64,000 bases of DNA from Scatomorpha sp040765295 (GTDB lineage: Bacteria; Bacillota; Clostridia; Oscillospirales; Oscillospiraceae), in the NCBI GenBank assembly GCA_040765295.1, contig JAXGSB010000001.1:1364001-1428000 (forward strand). Direction: 5' to 3'. The translations under genes were made by a program, and so were the position numbers. The notes beneath the pieces are model-generated. The model was not told the origin of the DNA. It ran no database searches and saw only the letters and a program-made list of their open reading frames with translations. This document shows, in pieces, positions 51,388 to 59,265 of this stretch. Position 1 is the stretch's first letter. Each line of letters opens with the position of its first letter.

Positions 51388-51412
51388 CCTTTCCTCCGGA
51401 CGGCGGAAAGGA
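51388..51412 (+). promoter_or_regulatory. Hairpin over the ribosome binding site of the sigma-like gene
   Basis: CCTTTCC pairs with GGAAAGG just before the ATG at 51419 and includes the AAAGGA site, so it could reduce translation until opened. Confidence 0.4.
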
Positions 51413-51418
51413 CAAAAG

Positions 51419-51958
51419 ATGAAAAATTTAGACAAACAAAGTCAATCCAAGAAACAACGCTACTACCCGTTAAGAAGACCGGACGACCCCTATAGCGTCG
51501 ACCTTATCCCAGTCAGTGAAGAAATCTATCAGGAACTAAATCAAAGCATCAATCGAATCCGAAAGCAGGAACAGCGGGCTGGTCGCTGCTTCTGCCCCAA
51601 ACACCTCTTTTGGAAGTGTGCTGCTGACTGCGATGTCTGCCCTTATCACAAAAAAGGAGAATTCCTTTCGCTGGAAGTGGAAGTCGCAGATGAAAACAGG
51701 GTCTTCAGCACGCTTATCGACCTGATCGCAGATGAATCAGATTTATCTGAAGAGCTGGAAGAAAAAGCATTCAAAGAAGCTATCCACGCTGCAATTCAAA
51801 GCTTGTCTCCCCGTGACCGGGAAATAACCCGTCTCTTCATGGACGGTCTTAGCGAACGAGCTATCGCATCTAAAATCGACTGTCCAAGAAAAACCGTGAA
51901 CTACAGAAAATCGGTCATTTTCAAAACCCTGCTGGAGAAATTAAGTGAGTGGTTTTAG
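51419..51958 (+). CDS. Phage sigma-70-like factor
   Basis: 179 residues. A cysteine-rich middle (CFCPKHLFWKCAADCDVCPY) may bind zinc, and the C-terminus is a region-4 HTH (LSPRDREITRLFMDGLSERA, then IASKIDCPRKTVNYRKSVIF). This combination is common at the start of early gene clusters in Clostridia phages and ICEs, where it is thought to drive early or excision genes. Preceded by a structured region, followed by RNA motif copy 1. Confidence 0.8.
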   Translation: MKNLDKQSQSKKQRYYPLRRPDDPYSVDLIPVSEEIYQELNQSINRIRKQEQRAGRCFCPKHLFWKCAADCDVCPYHKKGEFLSLEVEVADENRVFSTLIDLIADESDLSEELEEKAFKEAIHAAIQSLSPRDREITRLFMDGLSERAIASKIDCPRKTVNYRKSVIFKTLLEKLSEWF

Positions 51959-51985
51959 GCCATCAAAAACTTTTTTCAATTTCGT

Positions 51986-52044
51986 TTGCCCAAAATCCCT
52001 CCTCTTGTCCAAGGGGAGGGTGAAGGGACAAACGATACCTGCCC
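51986..52044 (+). ncRNA. Structured leader motif, copy 1
   Basis: TTGCCCAAAA (51986-51995), ten bases, TGTCCAAGGGG (52006-52016), then GGGGAGG paired with CCTGCCC (52038-52044) around a GTGAAGGGA loop. It lies 21 bases before the small gene that opens the antirepressor-DUF2800 operon. Confidence 0.6.
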
Positions 52045-52064
52045 TTCGGATAGGAGGAACGCCA

Positions 52065-52202
52065 ATGAAACGAGCAAGAGACCCGGATGACAAACAGCTG
52101 ATCGGACTACTTATCACCATCAGCATCATGTCAAAAAGATTAGCACAAGAACTCATGAGTAAGAGAAAGGAGGCCAAGTATGGAGCAAATGCAAATCTAT
52201 GA
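52065..52202 (+). CDS. Small phage protein, 45 residues
   Basis: MKRARDPDDKQLIGLLITIS, then IMSKRLAQELMSKRKEAKYG. AGGAGG precedes the ATG, and its end overlaps the antirepressor start by 23 bases. The central LIGLLITISIMSKRLAQEL is a conserved short helix in many Clostridia phages. Unknown function; possibly a partner of the antirepressor. Confidence 0.65.
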   Translation: MKRARDPDDKQLIGLLITISIMSKRLAQELMSKRKEAKYGANANL

Positions 52203-52929
52203 ACACGAACATTTCGGAAAAATCCGAACACTGACAAAAGACGGAGACATCTGGTTTGTCGCAACGGATATTTGCGATGCACTGGATATTGCCAACACAA
52301 GCCAGGCGGTCACACGTCTCGATGAAGATGAACGGTCTATGTTCAACATAGGTCGTCAAGGAATGACCAACTGCATCAATGAGTACGGTTTATATAACCT
52401 GATCCTGGCCAGCCGAAAACCTGAAGCGAAAATCTTCAAACGCTGGATCACGCATGAGGTGCTGCCGGACATTCGAAAACACGGAGCCTACTTGACTCCT
52501 GCGAAGTTAGAAGAAGTACTTCTTAATCCGGACACCTTAATTCAGCTGGCAACGGAACTCAAAAAAGCAAGAGAAGAACGTGATGCCCTTTCCATCCGGA
52601 ATTCGCAGCTCACCGTTCAAAACACAGTCATGCAGCCTAAGGCGGATTACTTTGATGACCTGGTGGACAGAAACCTGCTCTCCAATTTCCGCAACACGGC
52701 AAAGGCTCTCGGTGTAAAGCAAAAGGAGTTTATCGACTATCTCCTGAGCCACGGCTACATCTACAGGGATGCGAAAGGCACGCTCTTTCCTTACGCCGAG
52801 AAAAATGACGGTCTTTTTGAAATCAAGGAGTGCTTCAACGAAAAGACCGACTGGAAAGGCTATCAAACACTGATTACGCCAAAAGGACGTGAGACATTCC
52901 GTCTTCTTCTCGAAGGAGGTGTCTCATGA
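52180..52929 (+). CDS. Phage antirepressor (BRO-N plus ANT/KilAC)
   Basis: 249 residues. N-terminal BRO domain (WFVATDICDALDIANTSQAV, LDEDERSMFN, LYNLILASRKPEAKIFKRWI, THEVLPDIRKHGAY), a short coiled coil, and a C-terminal ANT/KilAC domain (NLLSNFRNTAKALGVKQKEF, IDYLLSHGYIYRD). It should counter the repressor and promote lytic genes. First large gene of the replication cluster. Confidence 0.92.
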   Translation: MEQMQIYEHEHFGKIRTLTKDGDIWFVATDICDALDIANTSQAVTRLDEDERSMFNIGRQGMTNCINEYGLYNLILASRKPEAKIFKRWITHEVLPDIRKHGAYLTPAKLEEVLLNPDTLIQLATELKKAREERDALSIRNSQLTVQNTVMQPKADYFDDLVDRNLLSNFRNTAKALGVKQKEFIDYLLSHGYIYRDAKGTLFPYAEKNDGLFEIKECFNEKTDWKGYQTLITPKGRETFRLLLEGGVS

Positions 52930-53219
52930 GCAGAATCAAATTACTAAAAGACATTGTTGATGATATGCACGCTTTGGCGGATAGCCTTGGCACATTGGCA
53001 TCGGCACTCGAAAGCGACAAGCCTGCGGCCCCGGAGAAGCCTACAAAACCCGGACTCAGTCTCTCCGATATTAGAGCCGTTCTCGCCAAAAAGTCGCAGG
53101 AAGGTTTCACCAAGGAGATTAAGGCACTGATTGAAAAGTACGGTGCGGAGAAACTCTCAGCCATAGAACCAGGGCACTACGAAGCCTTGCTAAAGGAAGC
53201 GGAGGGATTAAAAAAATGA
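52926..53219 (+). CDS. Hypothetical replication-cluster protein, 97 residues
   Basis: An N-terminal helix (LLKDIVDDMHALADSLGTLA), a proline linker, and a C-terminal helical domain LSDIRAVLAKKSQEGFTKEI, KALIEKYGAEKLSAIEPGHY. The last part recurs in phage proteins mislabelled as rRNA biogenesis rrp5. It overlaps both neighbours by four bases and so is in step with DUF2800. Function unknown. Confidence 0.7.
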   Translation: MSRIKLLKDIVDDMHALADSLGTLASALESDKPAAPEKPTKPGLSLSDIRAVLAKKSQEGFTKEIKALIEKYGAEKLSAIEPGHYEALLKEAEGLKK

Positions 53220-54349
53220 CAGCACATGCCATGTTATCCGCTTCTTCTTCCTACAGGTGGCTTCACTGCCCGCCCTCGGCAAGGCTGAACGCAAAGGTCA
53301 GAGACGAAGCATCGCCCTATGCCTTAGAAGGTTCAGCGGCACACGAGCTTGCGGAATACAAGCTGAAATCGGCACTCGGCATGAAAGCGGATGACCCGAC
53401 GGAAAACCTCTCCTACTACTCAAAAGAAATGGACGATGCGGCAACCTTCTATGCCGACCATATCATGGAGAGCCTTGAAGGGATAAAGCAGACCACTGCC
53501 GATCCGATTGTCCTGATTGAGCAAAGGCTCGATTTTTCTGACATCGTGCCGGAGGGCTTTGGCACAGCGGACTGCATCATCATCGCTGACGATACGCTCT
53601 ATCTCTGGGATTTTAAGTACGGAACAGGGGTGCTGGTCGAAGCGGAGCAAAATCCTCAGCTTATGCTCTACGGCCTGGCGGCAAGCTTACTCTTTGACAG
53701 CATCTACGATTTTGACGAAGTCAAAATGACTATCTTTCAGCCAAGAAGAGACAATATCTCAAGCTTTACTTTGCCAAAAGAAGAACTCTACCTATGGGCT
53801 GAAGAGACCGTAAAGCCCATTGCCACACTGGCCTTTGAAGGCAAGGGTGATTTCTCAGCCGGAAGCTGGTGTCAGTTCTGCAAGGTAAAAGCGACCTGTG
53901 CAGAACGAGCAAGTGCCAATCTTGAACTGGCTAGGTATGACTTTGCCAGGCCACCGCTCCTGACGGATGTGGAAATCGAATCTGTCCTAGGAAAACTTGA
54001 CGAGCTTTCCGCATGGGCCAAGGACATCAAAGACTACGCCTTGACAGCTGCCAAATCCGGCAAGAAATGGGCGGGATTTAAGCTCGTCGAGGGCAGGTCA
54101 AACCGCAAGTACAGCGATGAAGCAAAAGTCGCCGAGACGGTTAAGCAGGCAGGCTTTGACCCTTATGAAAAGAAGGTCTTAGGCATCACTGCCATGACTC
54201 AGCTTCTCGGCAGGAAACAGTTCAGCGATCTCTTAGGAGATCTCGTGATTAAGCCTCAAGGCAAACCGACGCTTGTACCGGAAAGCGATAAAAGACCGGA
54301 AATGACAAACATATTTGATGATTTTAAGGAGGAAACGATCCATGACTAA
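53216..54349 (+). CDS. DUF2800 protein (RecB/Cas4-like nuclease fold)
   Basis: 377 residues: MLSASSSYRWLHCPPSARLN, AHELAEYKL, then FGTADCIIIADDTLYLWDFK YG (the D-x(n)-DxK nuclease core) and a cysteine set near WCQFCKVKATCAERA that may hold an iron-sulphur cluster together with the first HCPPS cysteine. The DUF2800-DUF2815-polymerase trio is a common replication/recombination set in Clostridia phages. Overlaps the DUF2815 start. Confidence 0.92.
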   Translation: MTAHAMLSASSSYRWLHCPPSARLNAKVRDEASPYALEGSAAHELAEYKLKSALGMKADDPTENLSYYSKEMDDAATFYADHIMESLEGIKQTTADPIVLIEQRLDFSDIVPEGFGTADCIIIADDTLYLWDFKYGTGVLVEAEQNPQLMLYGLAASLLFDSIYDFDEVKMTIFQPRRDNISSFTLPKEELYLWAEETVKPIATLAFEGKGDFSAGSWCQFCKVKATCAERASANLELARYDFARPPLLTDVEIESVLGKLDELSAWAKDIKDYALTAAKSGKKWAGFKLVEGRSNRKYSDEAKVAETVKQAGFDPYEKKVLGITAMTQLLGRKQFSDLLGDLVIKPQGKPTLVPESDKRPEMTNIFDDFKEETIHD

Positions 54350-54902
54350 GAATCCAATGAAAGTAATTACAGGTAAAGACACTCGCTGGTCCTACGCCAA
54401 TGTGTGGGAGCCAAAATCCATCAACGGTGGAGTGCCGAAATTCTCGGTATCTCTCATCATTCCGAAAAGCGACAAGAAAACCATTGAAGCCATCAAGAAA
54501 GCGATTCAAGCCGCCTACAAGGAAGGCGAAGCGAAACTGAAAGGTAATAGCCGCTCTGTTCCGCCACTTGAGTCCATCAAGACACCGCTTCGTGACGGTG
54601 ATACGGAGCGTCCGGATGACGAAGCCTATGCAAACAGCTTCTTTCTCAATGCCAACTCAACCACTCAGCCGGGTATTGTCGATGCCAATGTGCAGCCGAT
54701 TCTGACCCGCTCTGAAGTCTACAGCGGAGTCTACGGCAGAGCATCGATTAATTTCTATGCCTTCAACTCCAACGGCAACCGAGGCATCGCCTGTGGCTTA
54801 AATAACCTGCAGAAAATCCGTGACGGAGAACCCTTGGGAAGCCGCACCAGCGCAGAAGACGACTTTGCTGATTTTGCTGAAGATGATGACTTCTTGAGCT
54901 AA
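54342..54902 (+). CDS. DUF2815 protein (ssDNA-binding-like)
   Basis: 186 residues from the ATG at 54342 (AAGGAGG upstream). TRWSYANVWEPKSINGGVPK, FSVSLIIPKSDKKTIEAIKK, IKTPLRDGDTERPDDEAYAN, VYSGVYGRASINFYAFNSNG, GIACGLNNLQKIRDGEPLG and an acidic C-terminal tail (DDFADFAEDDDFLS) as in T7 gp2.5-type ssDNA-binding proteins. Likely coats single strands during replication and recruits partners through its acidic tail. Confidence 0.9.
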   Translation: MTKNPMKVITGKDTRWSYANVWEPKSINGGVPKFSVSLIIPKSDKKTIEAIKKAIQAAYKEGEAKLKGNSRSVPPLESIKTPLRDGDTERPDDEAYANSFFLNANSTTQPGIVDANVQPILTRSEVYSGVYGRASINFYAFNSNGNRGIACGLNNLQKIRDGEPLGSRTSAEDDFADFAEDDDFLS

Positions 54903-54914
54903 GGAGGAAGTCTA

Positions 54915-55058
54915 ATGTTTTGTGAATACTTTTCTCAGCTCTATCAGCTTTTTACAGCAATGCTTCTGGCCGGAACACTAGCCTTCTTACCTTTCTACCT
55001 TGTCTACAGATTCTGCAAAGCAGTATGGAGACAGGCAAAAAGGCAAAAGAAAAACTGA
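54915..55058 (+). CDS. Small membrane protein, 47 residues
   Basis: MFCEYFSQLYQLFTAMLLAG, TLAFLPFYLVYRFCKAVW, then a basic tail. One membrane span of about 22 residues with basic C-terminus. AAGGAGG lies seven bases before the ATG, and the gene fills the gap between DUF2815 and the polymerase. Function unknown. Confidence 0.6.
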   Translation: MFCEYFSQLYQLFTAMLLAGTLAFLPFYLVYRFCKAVWRQAKRQKKN

Positions 55059-55111
55059 TGACGGAAGGGCGGGGTCAAAGGCTCCGCCCTTTCTATCTAT
55101 GGAGGGAGTAA

Positions 55112-57100
55112 ATGAAAACAATATGCTTAGACATTGAAACTTTTTCCTCTGCCGATTTAAGAAAAACAGGTGTTTATCGCTATGTTGAAGAGTCGAACTT
55201 TGAAATTCTGCTTCTTTCTTATGCCATCGACGGAGGAGAGATAAAGACAATTGACCTCGCTCAGGGTGAAAAGATGCCTGAGAAAATCATTCATGCCTTT
55301 CTTTCAGATGAAGTCATCAAGTGGGCTTTTAACGCTCAGTTTGAGCGGGTTTGTATCTCGGAATGGCTGAAAAGACAAGGCTATGTGTTAGAAAAGCCGC
55401 TACCCTTTGGCCATGATCCTGAGTACCTGCATTACCTATCTCCTAAGTCCTGGTACTGCGATATGGCCTGGTCTGCCTATCTGGGACTTCCCTTATCTTT
55501 GGAAGGGGTCGGTGAGGTTTTAGGACTGGATAAACAAAAACTAAAGACCGGAAAAGATCTCATCCGCTATTTTTCTCTTCCCTGTAAGGCGACTCAGGCA
55601 AATGGCGGCAGAACAAGAAACCTGCCCTCACACGATCCGGAAAAGTGGGAACTTTACAAATCCTATAACAAACGAGATGTGGAAACGGAACTCCTCATCC
55701 ACAATAAGCTATCCCGTTTTCCTATGCCGGATCAGGAATGGGAAATTTATCACAGAGATCAGGAGATAAATGACCTCGGCATTTTGCTTGATAAAAACCT
55801 CGCTAAAAATGCCATCCGGATGAATGAAGCCGTCCGTGAAGAAAGCATGGCAAAACTCAAACGAATCACCGGGCTTGAAAACCCCAATTCTGTCCTGCAG
55901 CTAAAAGAGTGGCTTTTATCAAAGGGTATCCCAACAGAATCTCTTGATAAAAAGGTAGTAAAAGAACTCCTTAAAGATGCTTCAGGCGATGTCAAAGAGG
56001 TTCTTGAAACCAGGCAGGAGCTGGCCAAGTCCAGCGTTAAGAAATACGAAGCGATGAGAGACTGTGTCTGTCGCGACGGTCGTGCCAGAGGACTCTTGCA
56101 GTTCTATGGAGCCAACCGCACTGGTCGCTTTTCAGGAAGGCTCATTCAGGTTCAAAATCTCCCAAGAAATAAGATGGGAGATTTGGAGCTTGCAAGAAAG
56201 CTGGTCAAGGATGATGACCTTGAATCCTTAAGTCTCCTCTTTGACTCCATCCCGCAAGTCTTATCGGAACTGATCCGCACCGCCTTTATCCCGAAAAAAG
56301 GACGCATCTTTCTTGTCGCTGACTACTCGGCCATTGAAGCCAGAGTCCTCACCTGGCTGGCGGAAGAAACATGGCGGATGGCACTTTTCTCTGAAGGTGG
56401 CGACATCTACTGCAGGTCGGCAAGTGAGATGTTCGGCATTCCTGTAGAAAAGCACGGTGTGAATGCACATCTCAGGCAAAAAGGAAAAATAGCGGAACTC
56501 GCCTGCGGCTACGGCGGCTCAGTCGGAGCCTTAAAAGCGATGGGTGCCCTTGAGATGGGCCTTTCCGAAAATGAACTACCAAACTTGGTAAGTGCCTGGC
56601 GTGCGACGAATCCTAATATTGTCATGCTCTGGCAGGACATTGATCGGGCGGCTATAGCTACTGTCAGAGAGCGTTCCAGGAAAAAGGAAGTAAAAAATAT
56701 CCGCTTTCGCTATGAGTCCGGCATGCTCATTATCACCCTTCCGTCCGGTCGAGAGCTTTTCTATGCAAAACCCCGCATTGAAGAAAACCGCTTCGGCGGT
56801 GAGTCCATCACTTACGAAGGCGTAGGCACGGGTAAGCGCTGGGAGCGAATTGAAACCTACGGCGCAAAGCTTGTCGAAAACATCGTGCAGGCTATTTCCA
56901 GGGACATCTTATGCAATGCCCTTATGACCTTTCAATACTCCGACATTGTCATGCATGTCCACGATGAGATCGTCATCGAAGCTGATCCCCGCATGTCGGT
57001 ACAGGCTGTATGTGAGCAGATGAGCAGGACACCAAAATGGGCTAAAGGCCTAAAACTTGATGCGGACGGATTTACTTGTTCGTTTTATCAGAAAGATTAA
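55112..57100 (+). CDS. Phage family-A DNA polymerase
   Basis: 662 residues. N-terminal 3'-5' exonuclease motifs (ICLDIETFSSADL, FNAQFERVCISEWL, YNKRDVETELLIHNKL) and a C-terminal polymerase domain: motif A VADYSAIEARVLTWLAEETW, motif B LRQKGKIAELACGYGGSVGA, motif C MHVHDEIVIEADP. This is the typical polymerase of Clostridia phages of this type. Ends directly before RNA motif copy 2. In related prophages it is followed by the primase; here the primase is 14 kb away on the other strand. Confidence 0.95.
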   Translation: MKTICLDIETFSSADLRKTGVYRYVEESNFEILLLSYAIDGGEIKTIDLAQGEKMPEKIIHAFLSDEVIKWAFNAQFERVCISEWLKRQGYVLEKPLPFGHDPEYLHYLSPKSWYCDMAWSAYLGLPLSLEGVGEVLGLDKQKLKTGKDLIRYFSLPCKATQANGGRTRNLPSHDPEKWELYKSYNKRDVETELLIHNKLSRFPMPDQEWEIYHRDQEINDLGILLDKNLAKNAIRMNEAVREESMAKLKRITGLENPNSVLQLKEWLLSKGIPTESLDKKVVKELLKDASGDVKEVLETRQELAKSSVKKYEAMRDCVCRDGRARGLLQFYGANRTGRFSGRLIQVQNLPRNKMGDLELARKLVKDDDLESLSLLFDSIPQVLSELIRTAFIPKKGRIFLVADYSAIEARVLTWLAEETWRMALFSEGGDIYCRSASEMFGIPVEKHGVNAHLRQKGKIAELACGYGGSVGALKAMGALEMGLSENELPNLVSAWRATNPNIVMLWQDIDRAAIATVRERSRKKEVKNIRFRYESGMLIITLPSGRELFYAKPRIEENRFGGESITYEGVGTGKRWERIETYGAKLVENIVQAISRDILCNALMTFQYSDIVMHVHDEIVIEADPRMSVQAVCEQMSRTPKWAKGLKLDADGFTCSFYQKD

Positions 57101-57151
57101 TTGCCCAAAAACGCCTGATCTGTCCAAGGGGGAAGTGAAGGGAGTTTTCCC
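57101..57151 (+). ncRNA. Structured leader motif, copy 2
   Basis: TTGCCCAAAA (57101-57110), ten bases, TGTCCAAGGGG (57121-57131), then GGGAA paired with TTCCC around a GTGAAGGGA loop (to 57151). It starts at the first base after the polymerase stop and lies 26 bases before the zinc-ribbon gene. Confidence 0.6.
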
Positions 57152-57177
57152 TATCACAAAAAAACGGAGGACAGATC

Positions 57178-57396
57178 ATGTTTTATACCAAATTGACACT
57201 TTCAGAAAACAGTAAGGTTATCACCCGCCTATCTGATAAAAACGTCTACTCTATTTGCCCTAAATGTGGAAAAGAAATCCAGGTAAACCTGAGTGACGTT
57301 TTGAAAGAGGAAGATACCGATCTTCATACAACCTGTGTCTATTGCAAATCCTGTGCGGCCGAGTGGCTGGAGAATTGGGGTGTGAACGATGACTGA
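57178..57396 (+). CDS. Zinc-ribbon protein, 72 residues
   Basis: Two CXXC pairs, CPKCGKEIQVNLSDVLKEED and TTCVYCKSCAAEW, form one zinc ribbon. GGAGG before the start. Overlaps the next gene by eight bases. Its role is unknown; zinc ribbons of this size often contact RNA polymerase or DNA. Confidence 0.75.
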   Translation: MFYTKLTLSENSKVITRLSDKNVYSICPKCGKEIQVNLSDVLKEEDTDLHTTCVYCKSCAAEWLENWGVNDD

Positions 57397-57766
57397 ACGA
57401 GAACGAAACATCATCATATCCAGGCGAAGAAACGGTGACCCCATCTCCAGCATCGCTAAAGACCTGAACTTGAATGTTAATACGGTGAAATCTTTTTGCC
57501 AGCGCCAAAAAATAACCATTCAAGAGGCAGAAAAAGCTCGTTGCCTCTATTGCAACGGTGAGTTGCCGGACTATCAAAGCGGTCGCCCCAGACGCTTCTG
57601 TTCCGATGTTTGTCGGCAGGCGTATTGGAATACCCGGCAAAAGCAATACCGAACAGAGCATATTTGCCCAAACTGCGGCAAGGCATTCAAAGCAAGAAAG
57701 AAGCGTAAATACTGCTCCCATTCTTGCTACATAGCCTTTCGTTTTCGTGGTGTAAATGATGTATGA
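57389..57766 (+). CDS. HTH and zinc-finger DNA-binding protein
   Basis: 125 residues. Sigma-like HTH at the start (MTERERNIIISRRRNGDPIS, SIAKDLNLNVNTVKSFCQR) then two treble-clef-like zinc sites: CLYCNGELPDYQSGRPRRFC SDVC and CPNCGKAFKARKKRKYCSHSC. Probable regulator of the recombinase genes or phage transcription. Overlaps both neighbours. Confidence 0.75.
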   Translation: MTERERNIIISRRRNGDPISSIAKDLNLNVNTVKSFCQRQKITIQEAEKARCLYCNGELPDYQSGRPRRFCSDVCRQAYWNTRQKQYRTEHICPNCGKAFKARKKRKYCSHSCYIAFRFRGVNDV

Positions 57767-57944
57767 GGCTTGGAAAAAAGAAGCGGAGTATCAGTTGGCA
57801 AAGGCAATCCTGAAAAACTGGGCCAAAAAAGGATTGCTAACAGCCTCTGAAACAGATAGCTGTCTGGCCATAATCGGGCAGGAAATTAAGCCGCCGATTT
57901 CAGGTCTAAAAGAACCGAAAAAGCTTGATAATACAGGGTTTTAG
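57756..57944 (+). CDS. SHOCT-like small protein
   Basis: 62 residues; WKKEAEYQLAKAILKNWAKK GLLTASETD resembles the short SHOCT helix pair that precedes recombinase genes in many Clostridia prophages. May help oligomerise partners. Assignment is tentative. Confidence 0.6.
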   Translation: MMYEAWKKEAEYQLAKAILKNWAKKGLLTASETDSCLAIIGQEIKPPISGLKEPKKLDNTGF

Positions 57945-57972
57945 AGCAAATATGTGATGGAAAGGAGGGCCT

Positions 57973-59265
57973 ATGAAGGTAAAGAAAATACCCGCAAAAA
58001 AGCCATCAGCTTTCAAGCGGAAAAAGGTCGCTGCCTATACGAGAGTATCGACAGCAAGCGAAGCACAGCTTCATTCTCTCGGCAGCCAAATTGATTATTA
58101 TAAAAAACTCATCCTCTCTCATCCGGAGTGGAAATTTGCCGGCGTATTTATCGATGACGGCATAACGGGCACCAAGAGCAAACGTCCGGGATTAGAAGAA
58201 CTGTTAAGCACCTGCGATGCAGGAAAAATCGACCTGATTCTTACGAAATCCATTTCTCGTTTTGCCAGGAACACACTCGACCTGTTAAACATCGTGCGAG
58301 ACCTGAAAGAACAAGGTATCGCCGTCTACTTCGAGCGTGAACGGATCAATACCCTGACCGCTGAAGGTGAACTTCTTCTTACTCTCCTCGCCTCTTTTGC
58401 TCAAGAAGAAGCCATATCGGCCAGTAAAAATAAAAGCTGGAGCATCAAGAAGCAATTTGAAAACGGAGAGTTGGTAGGCATGTCACACCTTTATGGCTAT
58501 GACGTAATCGATGGAAACCTCGTCATCAACGAACACGAGGCTCAAATCGTCCGAATGGTTTATGAAGACTATCTGTCAGGATTACAGAGCGGAAATATTG
58601 CTAAAAAACTCAACGAAATGGGAGAGCCCCGCAAACAAGGCGGCAAATGGAAAGCAAGTGACATCAGAAGCTTACTGAAGAATGAAAAGCATACCGGCAA
58701 CGCTCTTCTTAACAAGCGATACACCATTGATCCGCTAACCAAAGAGACAAAATATAACTACGGAGAAAGACCCCAATATTTCGTTCAAAATTCTCATGAG
58801 GGCATTATTTCATGGGAGCTGTTTGAAGCTGTAAAAGAAGAGATGAGACGACGGGCTCCGATCAAGAAAGCCCTGCCGCATCACGGCAAGCCTTTCACCG
58901 GATTGCTCTTCTGTGGAGCCTGCGGTGCTCCATTTAACCGAAAAAAGACACCTGTAAGGGTATTTTGGCGATGTGCCCGCAACCTCGGCATGAGGGACGG
59001 AAAATGCGATATGAAGGGCATCCCTGAACAGGTGTTAGAAGATATGCTTTGTGAGCTTTTGGGAACAAATGACCTGAGCCATGAGAACATCACAGCCAAG
59101 ATAGAAGAAATGACGATTACGCAGCCAAATGAGATCGTCTTTTTTATGAAGGACGGAACAGAGGTCAAGAGAACATGGAAGGATCGCTCCCGTTCGGAAT
59201 CTTGGACAAAAGAAATGCGTGAGAAGGTCGCTGAACAAAACAGGAAGCGAGCAAGGCATGAATAA
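57973..59265 (+). CDS. Serine recombinase 1 (430 residues)
   Basis: Resolvase N-terminal domain with the catalytic serine in AAYTRVSTASEAQLHSL, then SISRFARNTLDLLNIVRDLK, LASFAQEEAISASKNKSWSI, a recombinase domain (GNIAKKLNEMGEPRKQGGKW) and a zinc ribbon (CGACGAPFNRKKT ... CARNLGMRDGKC). It lacks the long coiled coil of large serine integrases and ends with a shorter beta-rich tail. AAGGAGG precedes its ATG, and it overlaps recombinase 2 by eight bases. May act with recombinase 2 for integration/excision or act as an invertase. Confidence 0.9.
   Translation: MKVKKIPAKKPSAFKRKKVAAYTRVSTASEAQLHSLGSQIDYYKKLILSHPEWKFAGVFIDDGITGTKSKRPGLEELLSTCDAGKIDLILTKSISRFARNTLDLLNIVRDLKEQGIAVYFERERINTLTAEGELLLTLLASFAQEEAISASKNKSWSIKKQFENGELVGMSHLYGYDVIDGNLVINEHEAQIVRMVYEDYLSGLQSGNIAKKLNEMGEPRKQGGKWKASDIRSLLKNEKHTGNALLNKRYTIDPLTKETKYNYGERPQYFVQNSHEGIISWELFEAVKEEMRRRAPIKKALPHHGKPFTGLLFCGACGAPFNRKKTPVRVFWRCARNLGMRDGKCDMKGIPEQVLEDMLCELLGTNDLSHENITAKIEEMTITQPNEIVFFMKDGTEVKRTWKDRSRSESWTKEMREKVAEQNRKRARHE

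Noticed and set aside
51945..52064. N-terminal extension of the 45-residue gene
   Set aside because: The extra codons read through the structured leader motif, and the ATG at 52065 has the only good ribosome binding site.
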